From contig CACIRX010000007.1 of assembly GCA_902589175.1 (NCBI GenBank), positions 1 to 57,691 on the forward strand: a DNA stretch of 57,691 nucleotides, in the 5' to 3' direction. Shown here in pieces: positions 47,190-57,500 of the stretch. Origin of the DNA: an uncultured Pelagibacteraceae bacterium. GTDB lineage: Bacteria > Pseudomonadota > Alphaproteobacteria > Pelagibacterales > AG-422-B15. The notes below the pieces were generated by a model. The model worked only from the letters and a program-made list of their open reading frames with translations. It was not told the origin of the DNA and searched no databases. A program made the translations under genes and the position numbers. Within the stretch, counting starts at the first letter, position 1. Each line of letters starts with the position of its first letter.

Positions 47190-48287
47190 ATGACAGAAGA
47201 TAAACTCGACTTAATAGGATTAAGTCTTAAAGAAATATCTGAAACTTTAATTAATAAAGATTTAATACAATCTAAAGAAAAATTCAGATCCAAGCAACTT
47301 TGGCATTGGCTTTATTTTAGAGGTGAAACTGATTTTGACAAAATGACAACAGTTTCGAAAGGCCTTAGGAAAAAACTAAAAGATCATTTTATTATTCAAA
47401 GGCCAAAAATAAAATCACATCAAATATCAAAAGACGGAACACAGAAATGGCTTTTGGAATTAAATGATAATAACCTTATTGAAACGGTTTTTATTCCTGA
47501 AGAAAATCGAGGAACGTTATGTGTTTCATCTCAAGTAGGCTGCACACTTAACTGTAAGTTTTGTTTTACTGGAACTCAAAAACTAGTTCGAAATTTAACT
47601 TCAGGTGAAATTATTTCACAACTTCTTTTAGCAAAGGACAATCTTTCAGATTGGCCGAATGGAAAAAATCGTAAAATTTCAAATATTGTATTTATGGGAA
47701 TGGGAGAGCCTCTATATAATTATGAGAATGTTAAAAATGCTGCTGAAATTATGGGAGATAAAGAAGGCATTCAGTTATCTACTAAGAGAATTACCCTGAG
47801 TACTTCAGGCATTGTTCCTGAAATTATTAAATGGGGAAATGAAGTTGACTCAAGATTAGCAATTTCCTTGCACGCAACAAACGATGAATTGAGAAATGAT
47901 ATTGTTCCTATAAATAAGAAATTTCCTCTTAAGGATCTTATAAAGGCGTGTAGAGAATATCCTCGATCAAAAAATTCTAAACGAATAACTTTTGAATATG
48001 TCATGTTAAAGGGAGTAAATGATACAGCGCAAGATGCCCGTAAACTTGTTAAGCTAATTTCTGGAATTCCTGCAAAAATAAATCTTATCCCTTTTAATCC
48101 TTGGCCTAATTCACCTTACGAATGCTCTAGCAAGGAAGAAATCAAGAAATTTAGTGACATAATTAAAAATGCAGGTTATGCAAGCCCAGTTAGAAAAACC
48201 AGGGGGCAAGATATTATGGCTGCGTGTGGTCAATTAAAGTCCTCCAGTATAAAAATTAGAAAAAGTGAACTCAGAGCAAATGGATAA
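47190..48287 (+). CDS. rlmN: 23S rRNA and tRNA adenine C2 methyltransferase
   Basis: Radical-SAM methyltransferase that modifies A2503 of 23S rRNA and A37 of some tRNAs. The cluster motif is CTLNCKFC (Cys118, Cys122, Cys125), followed by a [10 protein letters not shown] block. The second catalytic cysteine needed for the RlmN mechanism is in [10 protein letters not shown] (Cys346), close to the C-terminus. The length of 365 residues is usual. Its end overlaps the argG start by 8 bases. Confidence 0.96.
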   Translation: MTEDKLDLIGLSLKEISETLINKDLIQSKEKFRSKQLWHWLYFRGETDFDKMTTVSKGLRKKLKDHFIIQRPKIKSHQISKDGTQKWLLELNDNNLIETVFIPEENRGTLCVSSQVGCTLNCKFCFTGTQKLVRNLTSGEIISQLLLAKDNLSDWPNGKNRKISNIVFMGMGEPLYNYENVKNAAEIMGDKEGIQLSTKRITLSTSGIVPEIIKWGNEVDSRLAISLHATNDELRNDIVPINKKFPLKDLIKACREYPRSKNSKRITFEYVMLKGVNDTAQDARKLVKLISGIPAKINLIPFNPWPNSPYECSSKEEIKKFSDIIKNAGYASPVRKTRGQDIMAACGQLKSSSIKIRKSELRANG

Positions 48288-49473
48288 AATAAAAAAAGTG
48301 GTTCTTGCTTATTCAGGCGGTTTAGACACATCAGTCATTTTAAGGTGGCTGAAAGAAACGTATCAATGTGAAGTGGCAACTTTTACAGCAAATCTAGGTC
48401 AAGATGAAGACTATGATTTAGTAAAAGCAAAGGCTGAAAAGCAAGGAACAAAAGAAATATTTATCGAAGACCTTAAAGAAGAATTTGTAAGTGATTATGT
48501 CTTCCCAATGTTTAGAGCTAATCCACTTTATGAGGGTTACTACTTACTCGGTACTTCTATCGCAAGACCTCTAATTGCAAAAAAACAGATAGAAATTGCA
48601 AATCAGATTAAAGCCGATGCGGTATCCCATGGTGCAACAGGAAAAGGAAATGATCAAATAAGATTTGAGCTTGGATACTATTATCATAAGCCTGATATAA
48701 AAATAATCAGTCCTTGGAGAGAGTGGGATTTATCATCAAGAACATCACTTGTCGAATATGCTGATAAACACGGGATTGAAATTGCAAAAGATAAGAGAGG
48801 TGAACAACCATTTAGTATAGATGAAAATATTTTGCACTCTTCAGCTGAGGGAAAAGTTCTTGAAGATCCATGGGTTGAAGCACCTGATTATGTTTACACC
48901 AGAAGTGTTTCACCTGAAGATGCACCTGATAATGCAGAAGAAATAACTATTGAATTTAAGAAAGGTGATGCCTGTGGACTTAACGGAAAGGCTTTAACGC
49001 CATTTGAAATATTAAAATCTCTTAATGAGCTCGGTGGAAAACATGGAATTGGACGAGTTGATCTTGTCGAGAATAGATATATTGGAATGAAATCTAGAGG
49101 AATTTATGAAACTCCTGGTGGAACCATTCTCTATCACGCACACAGAGCAATAGAGAGTATTACACTTGATAAAGAGGCTGCGCATATGAAAGACGAGTTA
49201 GCACCTAAATATGCCGAGCTTGTCTACAACGGCTATTGGTTCTCACCTGAAAGAGAGATGATGCAATCAATGATTGATAAATCACAAGAAAAAGTGGAGG
49301 GTAAAGTAAGACTTAAACTCTTTAAAGGTAATACAATGATTACAGGAAGAGAGTCGTCTCTAAGCCTGTACAATCCAAATCTTGCAACATTTGAGACGGA
49401 TAACATTTACTCTCAAAAAGATGCTGAAGGCTTTATAAAATTAAACGCTCTTAGATTAAGAGAAAAAAAATAA
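48280..49473 (+). CDS. argG: Argininosuccinate synthase
   Basis: Joins citrulline and aspartate with ATP to form argininosuccinate. The ATP-binding loop [11 protein letters not shown] is at residues 8-18 and [14 protein letters not shown] follows. [13 protein letters not shown] lies near residue 116, with [11 protein letters not shown] after it. I chose the ATG at 48280 (397 residues); the GTG at 48265 lies inside rlmN and adds only five residues without family support. It ends one base from the convergent folD. Confidence 0.97.
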   Translation: MDKIKKVVLAYSGGLDTSVILRWLKETYQCEVATFTANLGQDEDYDLVKAKAEKQGTKEIFIEDLKEEFVSDYVFPMFRANPLYEGYYLLGTSIARPLIAKKQIEIANQIKADAVSHGATGKGNDQIRFELGYYYHKPDIKIISPWREWDLSSRTSLVEYADKHGIEIAKDKRGEQPFSIDENILHSSAEGKVLEDPWVEAPDYVYTRSVSPEDAPDNAEEITIEFKKGDACGLNGKALTPFEILKSLNELGGKHGIGRVDLVENRYIGMKSRGIYETPGGTILYHAHRAIESITLDKEAAHMKDELAPKYAELVYNGYWFSPEREMMQSMIDKSQEKVEGKVRLKLFKGNTMITGRESSLSLYNPNLATFETDNIYSQKDAEGFIKLNALRLREKK

Positions 49474-49474
49474 G

Positions 49475-50359
49475 CTACTGCTGTCTAAAAGCAGCATCTA
49501 CCGTATTTTTTAATAAACACGCAATGGTCATTGGACCTACACCACCAGGGACGGGTGTAATTGCTGACACAAGACTGAATACATCATCGTAATCAACATC
49601 TCCAACAAGCTTTGTTTTGCCTGGTTTATCTGGATGGTCTACTCGATTAATACCAACATCAATCACGACAGCTCCTTCTTTAATCCAATCTTTTTTAACC
49701 ATTAACGGACGTCCAACTGCAGCAACAACAATATCAGCTTGTTTAGTAATTTCTTCAATATTTCTGGTTTTAGAATGTACTATTGTTACCGTACATGACT
49801 CCTCAAGGAGTAGTTGTGCCATCGGTTTACCAACAATATTAGATCGTCCAATTATTACAGCATGCATTCCTTTTAAATCAGGAATACTTTTCTTAAGCAT
49901 TAAATAACATCCAAGTGGTGTGCATGGAGTAAAGGTTTTACTCAACAAGTCACCTCCTATTGAATTTCTTCCAACATTTATAGCATGAAAACCATCAGCG
50001 TCTTTTACTGGATCAATTGCGTCAATAATAGCCCTTGAATCAATGTGTGATGGAAGTGGCAATTGGACAAGAATTCCATTTACTTTCTGATCATTATTCA
50101 GCTTATCAATTAATTCCAAAAGCTTTTCTTCAGATACGGTAGCATCGAGAAAGTGATCCTCGACATCCATTCCTATCTCTTTGGCCATTTTAGACTTTGT
50201 ATTAACATAAACTTGGCTTGCTGGATCTTCACCTACAAGTACAACAGCAAGAGTCGGTGTTTTGTTAAATTTATTTTTAAAATCTTCAACTTTGACAGCT
50301 GTTTCAGCTCTAAGATCAGCCGCAATTACTTTTCCATCGATAATTTTTGCATCTGACAT
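49475..50359 (-). CDS. folD: Bifunctional methylenetetrahydrofolate dehydrogenase/cyclohydrolase
   Basis: Interconverts methylene-, methenyl- and formyl-tetrahydrofolate. The 294-residue protein shows [22 protein letters not shown] near residue 41 with the catalytic lysine, [38 protein letters not shown] for NADP binding, and [25 protein letters not shown] closes the domain. It is last in the minus-strand unit from the YCF48-like gene, 2 bases after yggT. Confidence 0.97.
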   Translation of the reverse strand: MSDAKIIDGKVIAADLRAETAVKVEDFKNKFNKTPTLAVVLVGEDPASQVYVNTKSKMAKEIGMDVEDHFLDATVSEEKLLELIDKLNNDQKVNGILVQLPLPSHIDSRAIIDAIDPVKDADGFHAINVGRNSIGGDLLSKTFTPCTPLGCYLMLKKSIPDLKGMHAVIIGRSNIVGKPMAQLLLEESCTVTIVHSKTRNIEEITKQADIVVAAVGRPLMVKKDWIKEGAVVIDVGINRVDHPDKPGKTKLVGDVDYDDVFSLVSAITPVPGGVGPMTIACLLKNTVDAAFRQQ

Positions 50360-50361
50360 AT

Positions 50362-50655
50362 TTAAATAGGAATACCTAAGTAGAAATATTCGTAAAGTAA
50401 GTTTCTTATAAAGTAAAGTATTAGGATTAAGACTACTGGTGATATATCAATCCCTCCTAGATTTGGAAGAAAATTTCTTATTGGATTAAGAAGAGGATCT
50501 GTTAGTCGTTTTGTTCCAAAATAAATTGCAATAATAATTCTATTCTGAGTATTAAAAATACTCATTGCAATTAACCAACTGAATATCACATTAATGATCA
50601 AGACCCAGGTATAAAGATTTATAATTTGGTCAAAGAGAATTATGAGTGAGTTCAT
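50362..50655 (-). CDS. YggT-family membrane protein
   Basis: A 97-residue integral membrane protein with two helices. [17 protein letters not shown] is followed by the family motif [29 protein letters not shown], with the [16 protein letters not shown] signature. The function is unclear; membrane homeostasis and, in plants, cytochrome assembly have been suggested for relatives. Its ATG overlaps the stop of the glutamine amidotransferase gene by 4 bases. Confidence 0.92.
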   Translation of the reverse strand: MNSLIILFDQIINLYTWVLIINVIFSWLIAMSIFNTQNRIIIAIYFGTKRLTDPLLNPIRNFLPNLGGIDISPVVLILILYFIRNLLYEYFYLGIPI

Positions 50656-51347
50656 GATTTATCTATAAGAAAATAATTATCTAAAAAAGAGTCTAACCAC
50701 ATATTGATTTTTTTACCATGACTAAGTCTTTGATCCATTTGATATTGACGTTTTTGAGCTCCTTTTTCTCTTAGCATATAACCCGCATAATATAGCCACC
50801 TTAAATGCATTTTAAGATTTACTTCAGGGTGAAATTGAATACCCACTGCATTTTTATACTTGAATGCTTGTTGTGGGAATGTTTCACCGTAAGCAAGAAC
50901 ATCACATTCTTTTGGAACCTTAAAGCCCTCTTTATGCCATTGAAAAAATGTTTTTTGATTTTGAAATATTTTATGACCGTCTCCAGTTGGCTGTAAGTCA
51001 TAAAATCCAATTTCAAATTGCTGATCCTTGGCACGTTGAACGGTTCCACCTAAATTTTTTGCAAGCATTTGAGCTCCAAGACATATACCCAGCAATGGTT
51101 TTTTTGACTCTAAAGCAACTGTGATCCAGTCAATCTCAAGTTTGATATAATCTAAATTATCATTGGCACTTGGTGGCCCGCCATAAATGACTGCAACATC
51201 ATGGTCGTTCATTGACGTGGGCAGTTTTTCACCAATGACTGGACGGCGAACATCCAATTCATAACCTCTGTCGCGTAATTTTAATCCCACGTCTCCTGTA
51301 CTCGATCGAGGTTGGTGTACAATCATTAATGCTTTTTTTGAATTCAT
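50652..51347 (-). CDS. Stand-alone class I glutamine amidotransferase (GMP-synthase-like)
   Basis: A 232-residue enzyme with the triad of class I amidotransferases: GICLGAQML (Cys89) and IQFHPEVN (His173 and Glu175), counting from the ATG at 51345-51347. An upstream ATG at 51393-51395 would overlap the SDR gene and add 16 residues unlike the family. No synthetase partner domain is present. Relatives in this group act on small nitrogenous compounds or hydrolyse gamma-glutamyl conjugates; the substrate cannot be read here. It follows the SDR gene by 16 bases and overlaps yggT by 4. Confidence 0.88.
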   Translation of the reverse strand: MNSKKALMIVHQPRSSTGDVGLKLRDRGYELDVRRPVIGEKLPTSMNDHDVAVIYGGPPSANDNLDYIKLEIDWITVALESKKPLLGICLGAQMLAKNLGGTVQRAKDQQFEIGFYDLQPTGDGHKIFQNQKTFFQWHKEGFKVPKECDVLAYGETFPQQAFKYKNAVGIQFHPEVNLKMHLRWLYYAGYMLREKGAQKRQYQMDQRLSHGKKINMWLDSFLDNYFLIDKS

Positions 51348-51363
51348 CGTTACATGAACGAAA

Positions 51364-52134
51364 TTACATTGCGCTGAGACCGCCATCAAGAACAATTTCT
51401 GTCCCTGTCATAAATTTTGACTCATCAGATGCTAAATATAATATTGCATAAGAAACATCGTCTGTATCTCCAATTTTATTCATTGGTATTTGACGAGCCA
51501 GCTTCGCTACGGCCTCCTCAGCGCCAAACGCTTGCTTTATTGGATCGAGAATAGGTGTATTTACAAAAGCTGGATGAACTGAATTACAACGAACATCATA
51601 CCCTTTTTTAGCACAATACAACGCTACAGATTTACTCAATAAACGAACACCTGCTTTTGATGAATTGTATGCCGCAGTATTCCATCCAGCTACAATCCCA
51701 GATATAGATGAGATATTTATTATAGAACCCTGCCCAGATTTACTCATTTTTGGAATTGCATATTTACAACCAAGAAAAACACTGTCTAAGTTTACCTGAT
51801 GAACTTTTTTCCAGACATCAAATTCTGTTGAAACGATATCTGCACCCAATGATATGCCCGCACTATTTACAAGGATATTAATCTTGCCAAATTCAGTTTC
51901 AGTTTTCTCAATAAGTTCAACCCAAGCTTCTTCACTGGTTACATCATGAGTGAATGTACTGAATTGTGTTTGGCTGAAATCTTTTAATCTTTCAGGCATG
52001 GTCATGAGTATATCTTCATTAATGTCTGAAAGCATAACTTTAGCACCTTCACTCATTAACTTGATTGCAGCAGCATAACCTAATCCAGAGGCCGCTCCTG
52101 TTATTATTGCAACCTTGCCTTCAACGCGAGACAT
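51364..52134 (-). CDS. Classical SDR oxidoreductase
   Basis: A 256-residue NAD(P)-dependent dehydrogenase of the short-chain family. The cofactor loop TGAASGLGYAAA starts near residue 12, NSAGISLG lies near residue 90, and the catalytic SSISG serine and YNSSKAGVR (Tyr and Lys) are intact. The C-terminal TGTEIVLDGGLSAM is typical of hydroxysteroid or alcohol dehydrogenases of this fold. The stop of the YCF48-like gene overlaps its ATG by one base, so it is read from the same message. Confidence 0.92.
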   Translation of the reverse strand: MSRVEGKVAIITGAASGLGYAAAIKLMSEGAKVMLSDINEDILMTMPERLKDFSQTQFSTFTHDVTSEEAWVELIEKTETEFGKINILVNSAGISLGADIVSTEFDVWKKVHQVNLDSVFLGCKYAIPKMSKSGQGSIINISSISGIVAGWNTAAYNSSKAGVRLLSKSVALYCAKKGYDVRCNSVHPAFVNTPILDPIKQAFGAEEAVAKLARQIPMNKIGDTDDVSYAILYLASDESKFMTGTEIVLDGGLSAM

Positions 52135-53264
52135 TAATTAATACTAATTTCATAGAATGCATCTTGTGAGGTTGAGGTCTCTGAAACAAAGTTTTGATAA
52201 CACTCTTTCATACTGTGTTTTCGCATTCCATTTTCACCTGCGATAAGAAACTCATCACTACCTAAAGGGATAATAGAAGTGTTGCTTAAGCGATCAGAAC
52301 GAACACAGGTTTTAATATTTTTTTCTCTAATCATATCAATAATTGAGATTACGCCTCCATTACCACTAAGAACAATTCTCCCGTCATCCAGTAAGTTTGC
52401 ATTTGTAAGACTATTTTTTGTACCAATAAAGAGATTGTCAAAAGCATAAACTTTACAATCACCGCGGTAATATCCAGATTCATAACATGCTACTGCAGTT
52501 TCTTTACCAGGTGGTATAGTATCGTTAAGGTCGTATAACGTTGCCAAAGTGATATTGCCCGACATTCCAAGCAAAAGAGATTGCCCTTCGTCAACTTTTA
52601 TACCTGACCAATAAGATCCAATATAGCCTGTTTCAATTGAAAGCCAGTTTAAGCCGCGATCATCAGTGACATAATATTTGCCTAATTCACCCACAGCATA
52701 ACCTTCATTTTGAGCTGACTTTCTCCAGCCTTGATTATCACCATATGTATAATTTAAATGCGGTTGAAATTCATCATCGTCGATAAACAAATAATCCCAG
52801 CTTATCCCGCCATTTGCTGTTCTAAGGGATAAGGCAAATGCACCAATTGCAACTCCTTCATAATCATCATACATATGGACAGATAGAAAAGGTGCATCAA
52901 AATCTACATCTTGGTATTGGATTTCCCAAGTTTTCCCCCCATCGAAAGAATGTAAGATTGTAGCATCATGGCCTACAGCCCAGCACTTATTCTGACTTGG
53001 ACAACTTATGTCGGTTATTGTTTTTGTAAATGGCACTGTTTCAGCTTGTGTCCACGTTTCACCCTCATCATCTGAATAAACAATGATTCCATGCACTCCC
53101 ACACCAAAAATTCTATCTCCAGTTTTTTCAAGTGCATTAATTAACGCTTTGTGTGCATTGGGAGATTGAGCTGCTAACTCGGTACCGTAATTAAATTGGT
53201 TAGCCAAAGCATTTTTAAATAAAAATAAGCAACAAAATAGTGTTATAAAAATTCTAAGTTTCAT
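52134..53264 (-). CDS. YCF48-like secreted beta-propeller protein
   Basis: A 376-residue protein with a signal peptide, from the ATG at 53262-53264 (MKLRIFITLFCCLFLF, cut near NALA); a longer start would put 12 extra residues before it. The rest is a BNR/YCF48-type propeller: blades read GIIVYSDDEGETWTQ, ATILHSFDGGKTWEI, LSLRTANGGISWDYL and YYVTDDRGLNWLSI, each with the S/T-x-D-x-G-x-x-W Asp-box pattern. Relatives next to DUF1302 and DUF1329 genes occur in gammaproteobacterial outer-membrane clusters. Six or seven blades are likely. The gene follows a terminator after DUF1329. Confidence 0.88.
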   Translation of the reverse strand: MKLRIFITLFCCLFLFKNALANQFNYGTELAAQSPNAHKALINALEKTGDRIFGVGVHGIIVYSDDEGETWTQAETVPFTKTITDISCPSQNKCWAVGHDATILHSFDGGKTWEIQYQDVDFDAPFLSVHMYDDYEGVAIGAFALSLRTANGGISWDYLFIDDDEFQPHLNYTYGDNQGWRKSAQNEGYAVGELGKYYVTDDRGLNWLSIETGYIGSYWSGIKVDEGQSLLLGMSGNITLATLYDLNDTIPPGKETAVACYESGYYRGDCKVYAFDNLFIGTKNSLTNANLLDDGRIVLSGNGGVISIIDMIREKNIKTCVRSDRLSNTSIIPLGSDEFLIAGENGMRKHSMKECYQNFVSETSTSQDAFYEISIN

Positions 53265-53270
53265 AGTTAC

Positions 53271-53310
53271 TAAAAATAAAACCCGACTTAAAGATTTCAA
53301 GCCGGGTTTT
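53271..53310 (-). terminator. Intrinsic terminator after the DUF1329 gene
   Basis: On the minus strand the stem pairs 53299-53310 with 53278-53289 (AAAACCCG, one mismatch, then CTT), with a 9-base loop and a run of T (53272-53276) after it. The stem is 11 of 12 pairs. It lies between the DUF1329 stop and the YCF48-like start, a few bases from the latter. It should separate the strongly expressed outer-membrane pair from the downstream genes, or act as partial terminator. Confidence 0.85.
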
Positions 53311-53340
53311 AAATAAGAAAGGTTAAATAAATTTAGATTA

Positions 53341-54558
53341 TTACCTTGCGTATCGTCTTAAACCATCAGGAGTAAAGAAGCTCGCTGGCTTTTCTTCACC
53401 ATTATAGATAGTTGGTACTGTACTGAAACCAGAACCTAATTGGTTATTACCAGTATAAGTTCTTGTTGCAAAGTCAAATGTAAACTCACCTTGAATATTA
53501 CACTCATCAGCCCCTGTACCTTCAATACCTGTAACCATTGTTCCAATTTGGTGTCTCATGAGTTCTTGATTATCATCATAGGCATCCATAATGGATAAAT
53601 TGTAGAAATCATCGTCCATTATATAGAAAGTTCTAGAAGCATATAAATGTCTTTGCCCAGGTTTTAATTGAGCGTGAACAACATGAACATCTCTTTCTTC
53701 ATATCTAACATAATCAGGGTTTAAGTGATATTGTGAATGAGTTGTTTCAATTGCATTTTCTGCAAGCGCTTCATTAGCTGCAGGCACGATCATTGTTTTC
53801 TTACCTTCATAAGTCCAATCGTACTTGTCTTGAGCTCCATTAAATCCACCATACTGGTCAACAACAACAATACCGCCACCAGCTAGAAGAACCGTGTCAT
53901 AAGTAATGTCAGGTGCTCTTCTTACACGTCTAGTTGCAGGGTTGTACTGCCAAGCTTTACGAGGTTGCACGTAACTGTCGATAAAGTCATGCACAAGAGT
54001 AGTTGTACCTGCGGATCTTGGTGGTCCAAGGTTCTTTTGCATAAACATCGCATAAATGTTTTTGTCCGCATATTGAGAAACTGTATTTGGATTTCTCGGG
54101 AAAACAATATTAGTTTCTTGTTGACCGATAATTATTGATCCATCAGCTTGTACGTTAGTTGACGTAGCAACACGGAAAACTGATGATACTAAACTTGAAC
54201 TCAGTCTCATGTTCCAAATAAAGTGTTGAGCTTCTGTAGGGTTTGGGAAAGGAACTTGACCCATATTAGCAACTTCAAAACCTTCGTTATCATTTATCAG
54301 TGTACCATTTGTTTGAGATATAGCTTTAATCTCAGGCGGTATCTGACATGCACCGCTGTTATCGTATACATGAATTTTGTATGTATCAGGATAGGCAGAA
54401 AACATAGTAATCTGACCAGGTGACAACAAATCCGTATATTCAGTATAGTTTGAACTATCTACTGTATACTTATGACCATCAGCGACAGAAGTTGTCACTG
54501 TAAAGCCTAAAGCTACAACAACAGATATAATTAGGTTTTTTATATTCATTTTATTCAT
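53341..54558 (-). CDS. DUF1329-family outer-membrane-associated protein
   Basis: A 405-residue secreted protein with a signal peptide (residues 1-26, cut near SVADG). It matches the DUF1329 pattern: long aromatic-rich beta strands, RKAWQYNPATRRVRRAPDITYD in the middle with its conserved WQYNPATRRVRR core, then LNPDYVRYEERDVHVVHAQLKPGQRHLYASRTFYIMDDDF. The family is paired with DUF1302 and has no proven role; relatives are seen in genomes that use hydrophobic compounds, suggesting an envelope lipid or hydrocarbon transport function, which is inference. The start has a strong GGGAGAGG site. It follows the DUF1302 gene by 18 bases. Confidence 0.9.
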   Translation of the reverse strand: MNKMNIKNLIISVVVALGFTVTTSVADGHKYTVDSSNYTEYTDLLSPGQITMFSAYPDTYKIHVYDNSGACQIPPEIKAISQTNGTLINDNEGFEVANMGQVPFPNPTEAQHFIWNMRLSSSLVSSVFRVATSTNVQADGSIIIGQQETNIVFPRNPNTVSQYADKNIYAMFMQKNLGPPRSAGTTTLVHDFIDSYVQPRKAWQYNPATRRVRRAPDITYDTVLLAGGGIVVVDQYGGFNGAQDKYDWTYEGKKTMIVPAANEALAENAIETTHSQYHLNPDYVRYEERDVHVVHAQLKPGQRHLYASRTFYIMDDDFYNLSIMDAYDDNQELMRHQIGTMVTGIEGTGADECNIQGEFTFDFATRTYTGNNQLGSGFSTVPTIYNGEEKPASFFTPDGLRRYAR

Positions 54559-54576
54559 TTGTTTCCTCTCCCTAAA

Positions 54577-57500
54577 TTAAAATGAGTGTGAGATTGATAG
54601 AGATAGATAGTCTTTATCACCAGATGTGTGAATCGCAGGATCATCTACATAATTAATGTATGATCCTGATACTGAAGTGCCACCTCTGGATAATGAAGCG
54701 CCTAAAGAAAGCGTCATTCTATCTTCAACGAAACCACCTAAAGATGATGGAGCATTACCATTAAAGTCATGCGCCCAAGCAAAATTTGGAGACAGTGTCC
54801 AAGGTGAATTCATAAAGTTATTGTAAGTTGCTGTTCCAATGAGTCTGTATGTCATTGCCATGTCGTCCGCTCCTGGATCTTTCTCACAGAAACCGCCATT
54901 ACCAAATAATGCATCCACAACACCAGATCCTAAATTAGAAATTGCGGCGGAAGCTGCAGATAAATTTGCAACACTTGTACCAACCGCACCTAAACATTTA
55001 GATCCACCAGCTGAAGGACCTTCATTGGCGCCTCCTCTAGCAACAAATCCATTAACTGCATTGTTCATGTCTGGAACCGCTACAAATCCAACTTCTGTTA
55101 AGAAAGCAGCGCTATCAGCTCCAAGGCCCATAGTTACTGGGTGAGAAGCTTGGAATGAAGTTGTTGTTCCAAGAGATCCACTCCAAGTATCATATTCAAT
55201 ATAAGCTTTTGAATAATATCTACTAGTTAAGTCAGTAGTTGGATTTCCATTTGCATCCCAAACACTACCTAAAGTTGATCTCTCATAGTTACCAACTAGT
55301 GAATAATATGCATCCGCACTTAAACCTAAAGTTGTTTGAGCAGCAGTCGCAGTAAACGCAAGCACATCTCCAGAACCAACCGAACCAACAGCAGCATTAG
55401 CAGCAGCAGCATCTGCACCAGCTATAGCAACAAAGTTTAGTGCATCGTGAGCACCATTTTTGTCATTTAACTGAGCAATCTGATCGCTAGCATCTGTTGC
55501 TAATGGGAAGTCTGGTCTAAATGCAAGTTCACCTTGTACAGTAGTTGAACCTACATTGGTACTGAAACTACCAGAGACGATCTTGTTGTCCTCTGGGAAT
55601 ATACCTTGATAAGTAATCATATTAATTGGTGTCACGGCAGCGAAAAGTCTTGCACCTGTTCCAATTAAGCCAGCATTGATTGTGGCTTTGGCAGCAGCTG
55701 CATTATTCGCAGTAACTTGAGCGACTGTTGCCGCACTTGCAGTTGGGTTAATCGCAGACCAAGCTGCACCTGCAGTTGCACCTGACGCATTACCCAGAGT
55801 AGTAGTCATTGCGTAACACTCTGATGCATCGTGAGCACGATCACCATTTGCAAATTCATCAGTAAAGAATGCTTGAACCATAAGGTTATCTCTTTCTGAT
55901 TGTCTTGCATTACCAGTTGCGTAGTTTGTTGCACCCGAAGCACCAACAACGCCTCTTAAACTGCTTTTTAATACTGCACTACACAGTCCTGAACTCAAAG
56001 CAGCATTCGATAGAGCTTGGTGAATAGCTTGCGTACCAGTTAGATCGTATGATCCTGCAGTTAAGTCTGGTCCACCAGCTTCAGTCAAGTCAGTACCGGC
56101 ATAATCAGCTGATCCTAGAAGGTATGCACCTAGAATATCACCTGCGAAGATATTGCCTGGCATGTTAAATTGAATGTATGGAACTTTAGAGTGATAGTTT
56201 GCAAAATAGAAACCAAAATCAACCCCTGATCCAATGGTATCTACATACTTATTGTATCTAAAACCATATTGTCCGCTATCAGAAGGGTCTTTATAAAGTC
56301 CAGCACGGCTAATTTGTAAATCAACTGTTCCACCCATGTCGTATTGAGCAGAATCCAAATCATTAAACGCTGCTTCAACAGCAACCGTCGCACCTGGCGC
56401 AGAAATAGCGAGGTGATTTCTACTACCATCATCAGTCAAACCATTAAAGCCTGGAGCAGTAAGAGCATCCTGATTTGATGTAAAGTTATGAGTTGAAGCA
56501 ATTCCACGAGCTAGAGCCCATTCTGTTGTTCCCATAGCTTCAAAACCTGAGATGGCAAGAGCTGTCGTATTATAAGTTGACCAGTTTGATGCATGTTGAG
56601 AAAATGCTTCAGCATTAGCTTGCGTACAATCTTGTCCCGCACCTGGAGCGTAACCACTTAATGCAGATGCTGCAGTTCCTACAAGCATGTGTGGACAAGC
56701 TTCTGGTGATAATCTTTCTTTATAATTTGGCCCGTTAGCTAGCAATGCCCTTGCGCCTTCACCAAATGTTTCACTACCGAAATATGTTCCACTCGCATCT
56801 AGACCAACACGGTCAGAGCCATGTTGATAATAAAATTCAATACCTGATCCATCTTCAAGACCTAAAGCAACTGAAATTGTCTCAGTTGGCATCAGTGCCT
56901 CTTTAACACCAGAACCAGGTGATCTTAATTTAGATAAGTCTAATGCGTTTGTAACCAAACCATTCATACCGATTGGCAAGAACGTTGCCTCACCCCAGCT
57001 TGTAACAAATCGTCCAATTTGAAGATCAACAAACATATTATCTACTTCGTAAGACTCAGTGATGTACGCATCGAGGAGAGTTAAGTCACTTTCAAAAGCA
57101 CTTTCTGCTTCACTAGTTAGAGCTTGGAAGTTAGGGGAGTCTATACTCAAAGCTGGGTTAAATGATCCAGTGAAAGAAAGTCTTAATCCAGTTGTACCAT
57201 TGATCGTACCATCAATTTCACTATAAATTTTTTGAGTGGCACTAAATATATCACCACTATTATAGTTCAAGTTTCCATTATTAACTTGGTTACCATAAAA
57301 GTCTAAATACTTATTAGTTGTGTTGCCGTATTCATCAGTTCGAGCTGCAGCGCATCCGCCACCTGAACCTGATACATACTGAGTTAAATTAGAAGAAGCA
57401 CCTCTACCTGCAATGACACCTGCTATTACAGCCGCGTCAACAGTTTCTGCCTCAGAATATTTTAATCCATCTATCATTAAACAATCGCGTTCTTGAACAC

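Noticed and set aside
48265..48279. GTG start for argG
   Set aside because: It only adds five residues inside rlmN. The ATG at 48280 gives the normal argG N-terminus.
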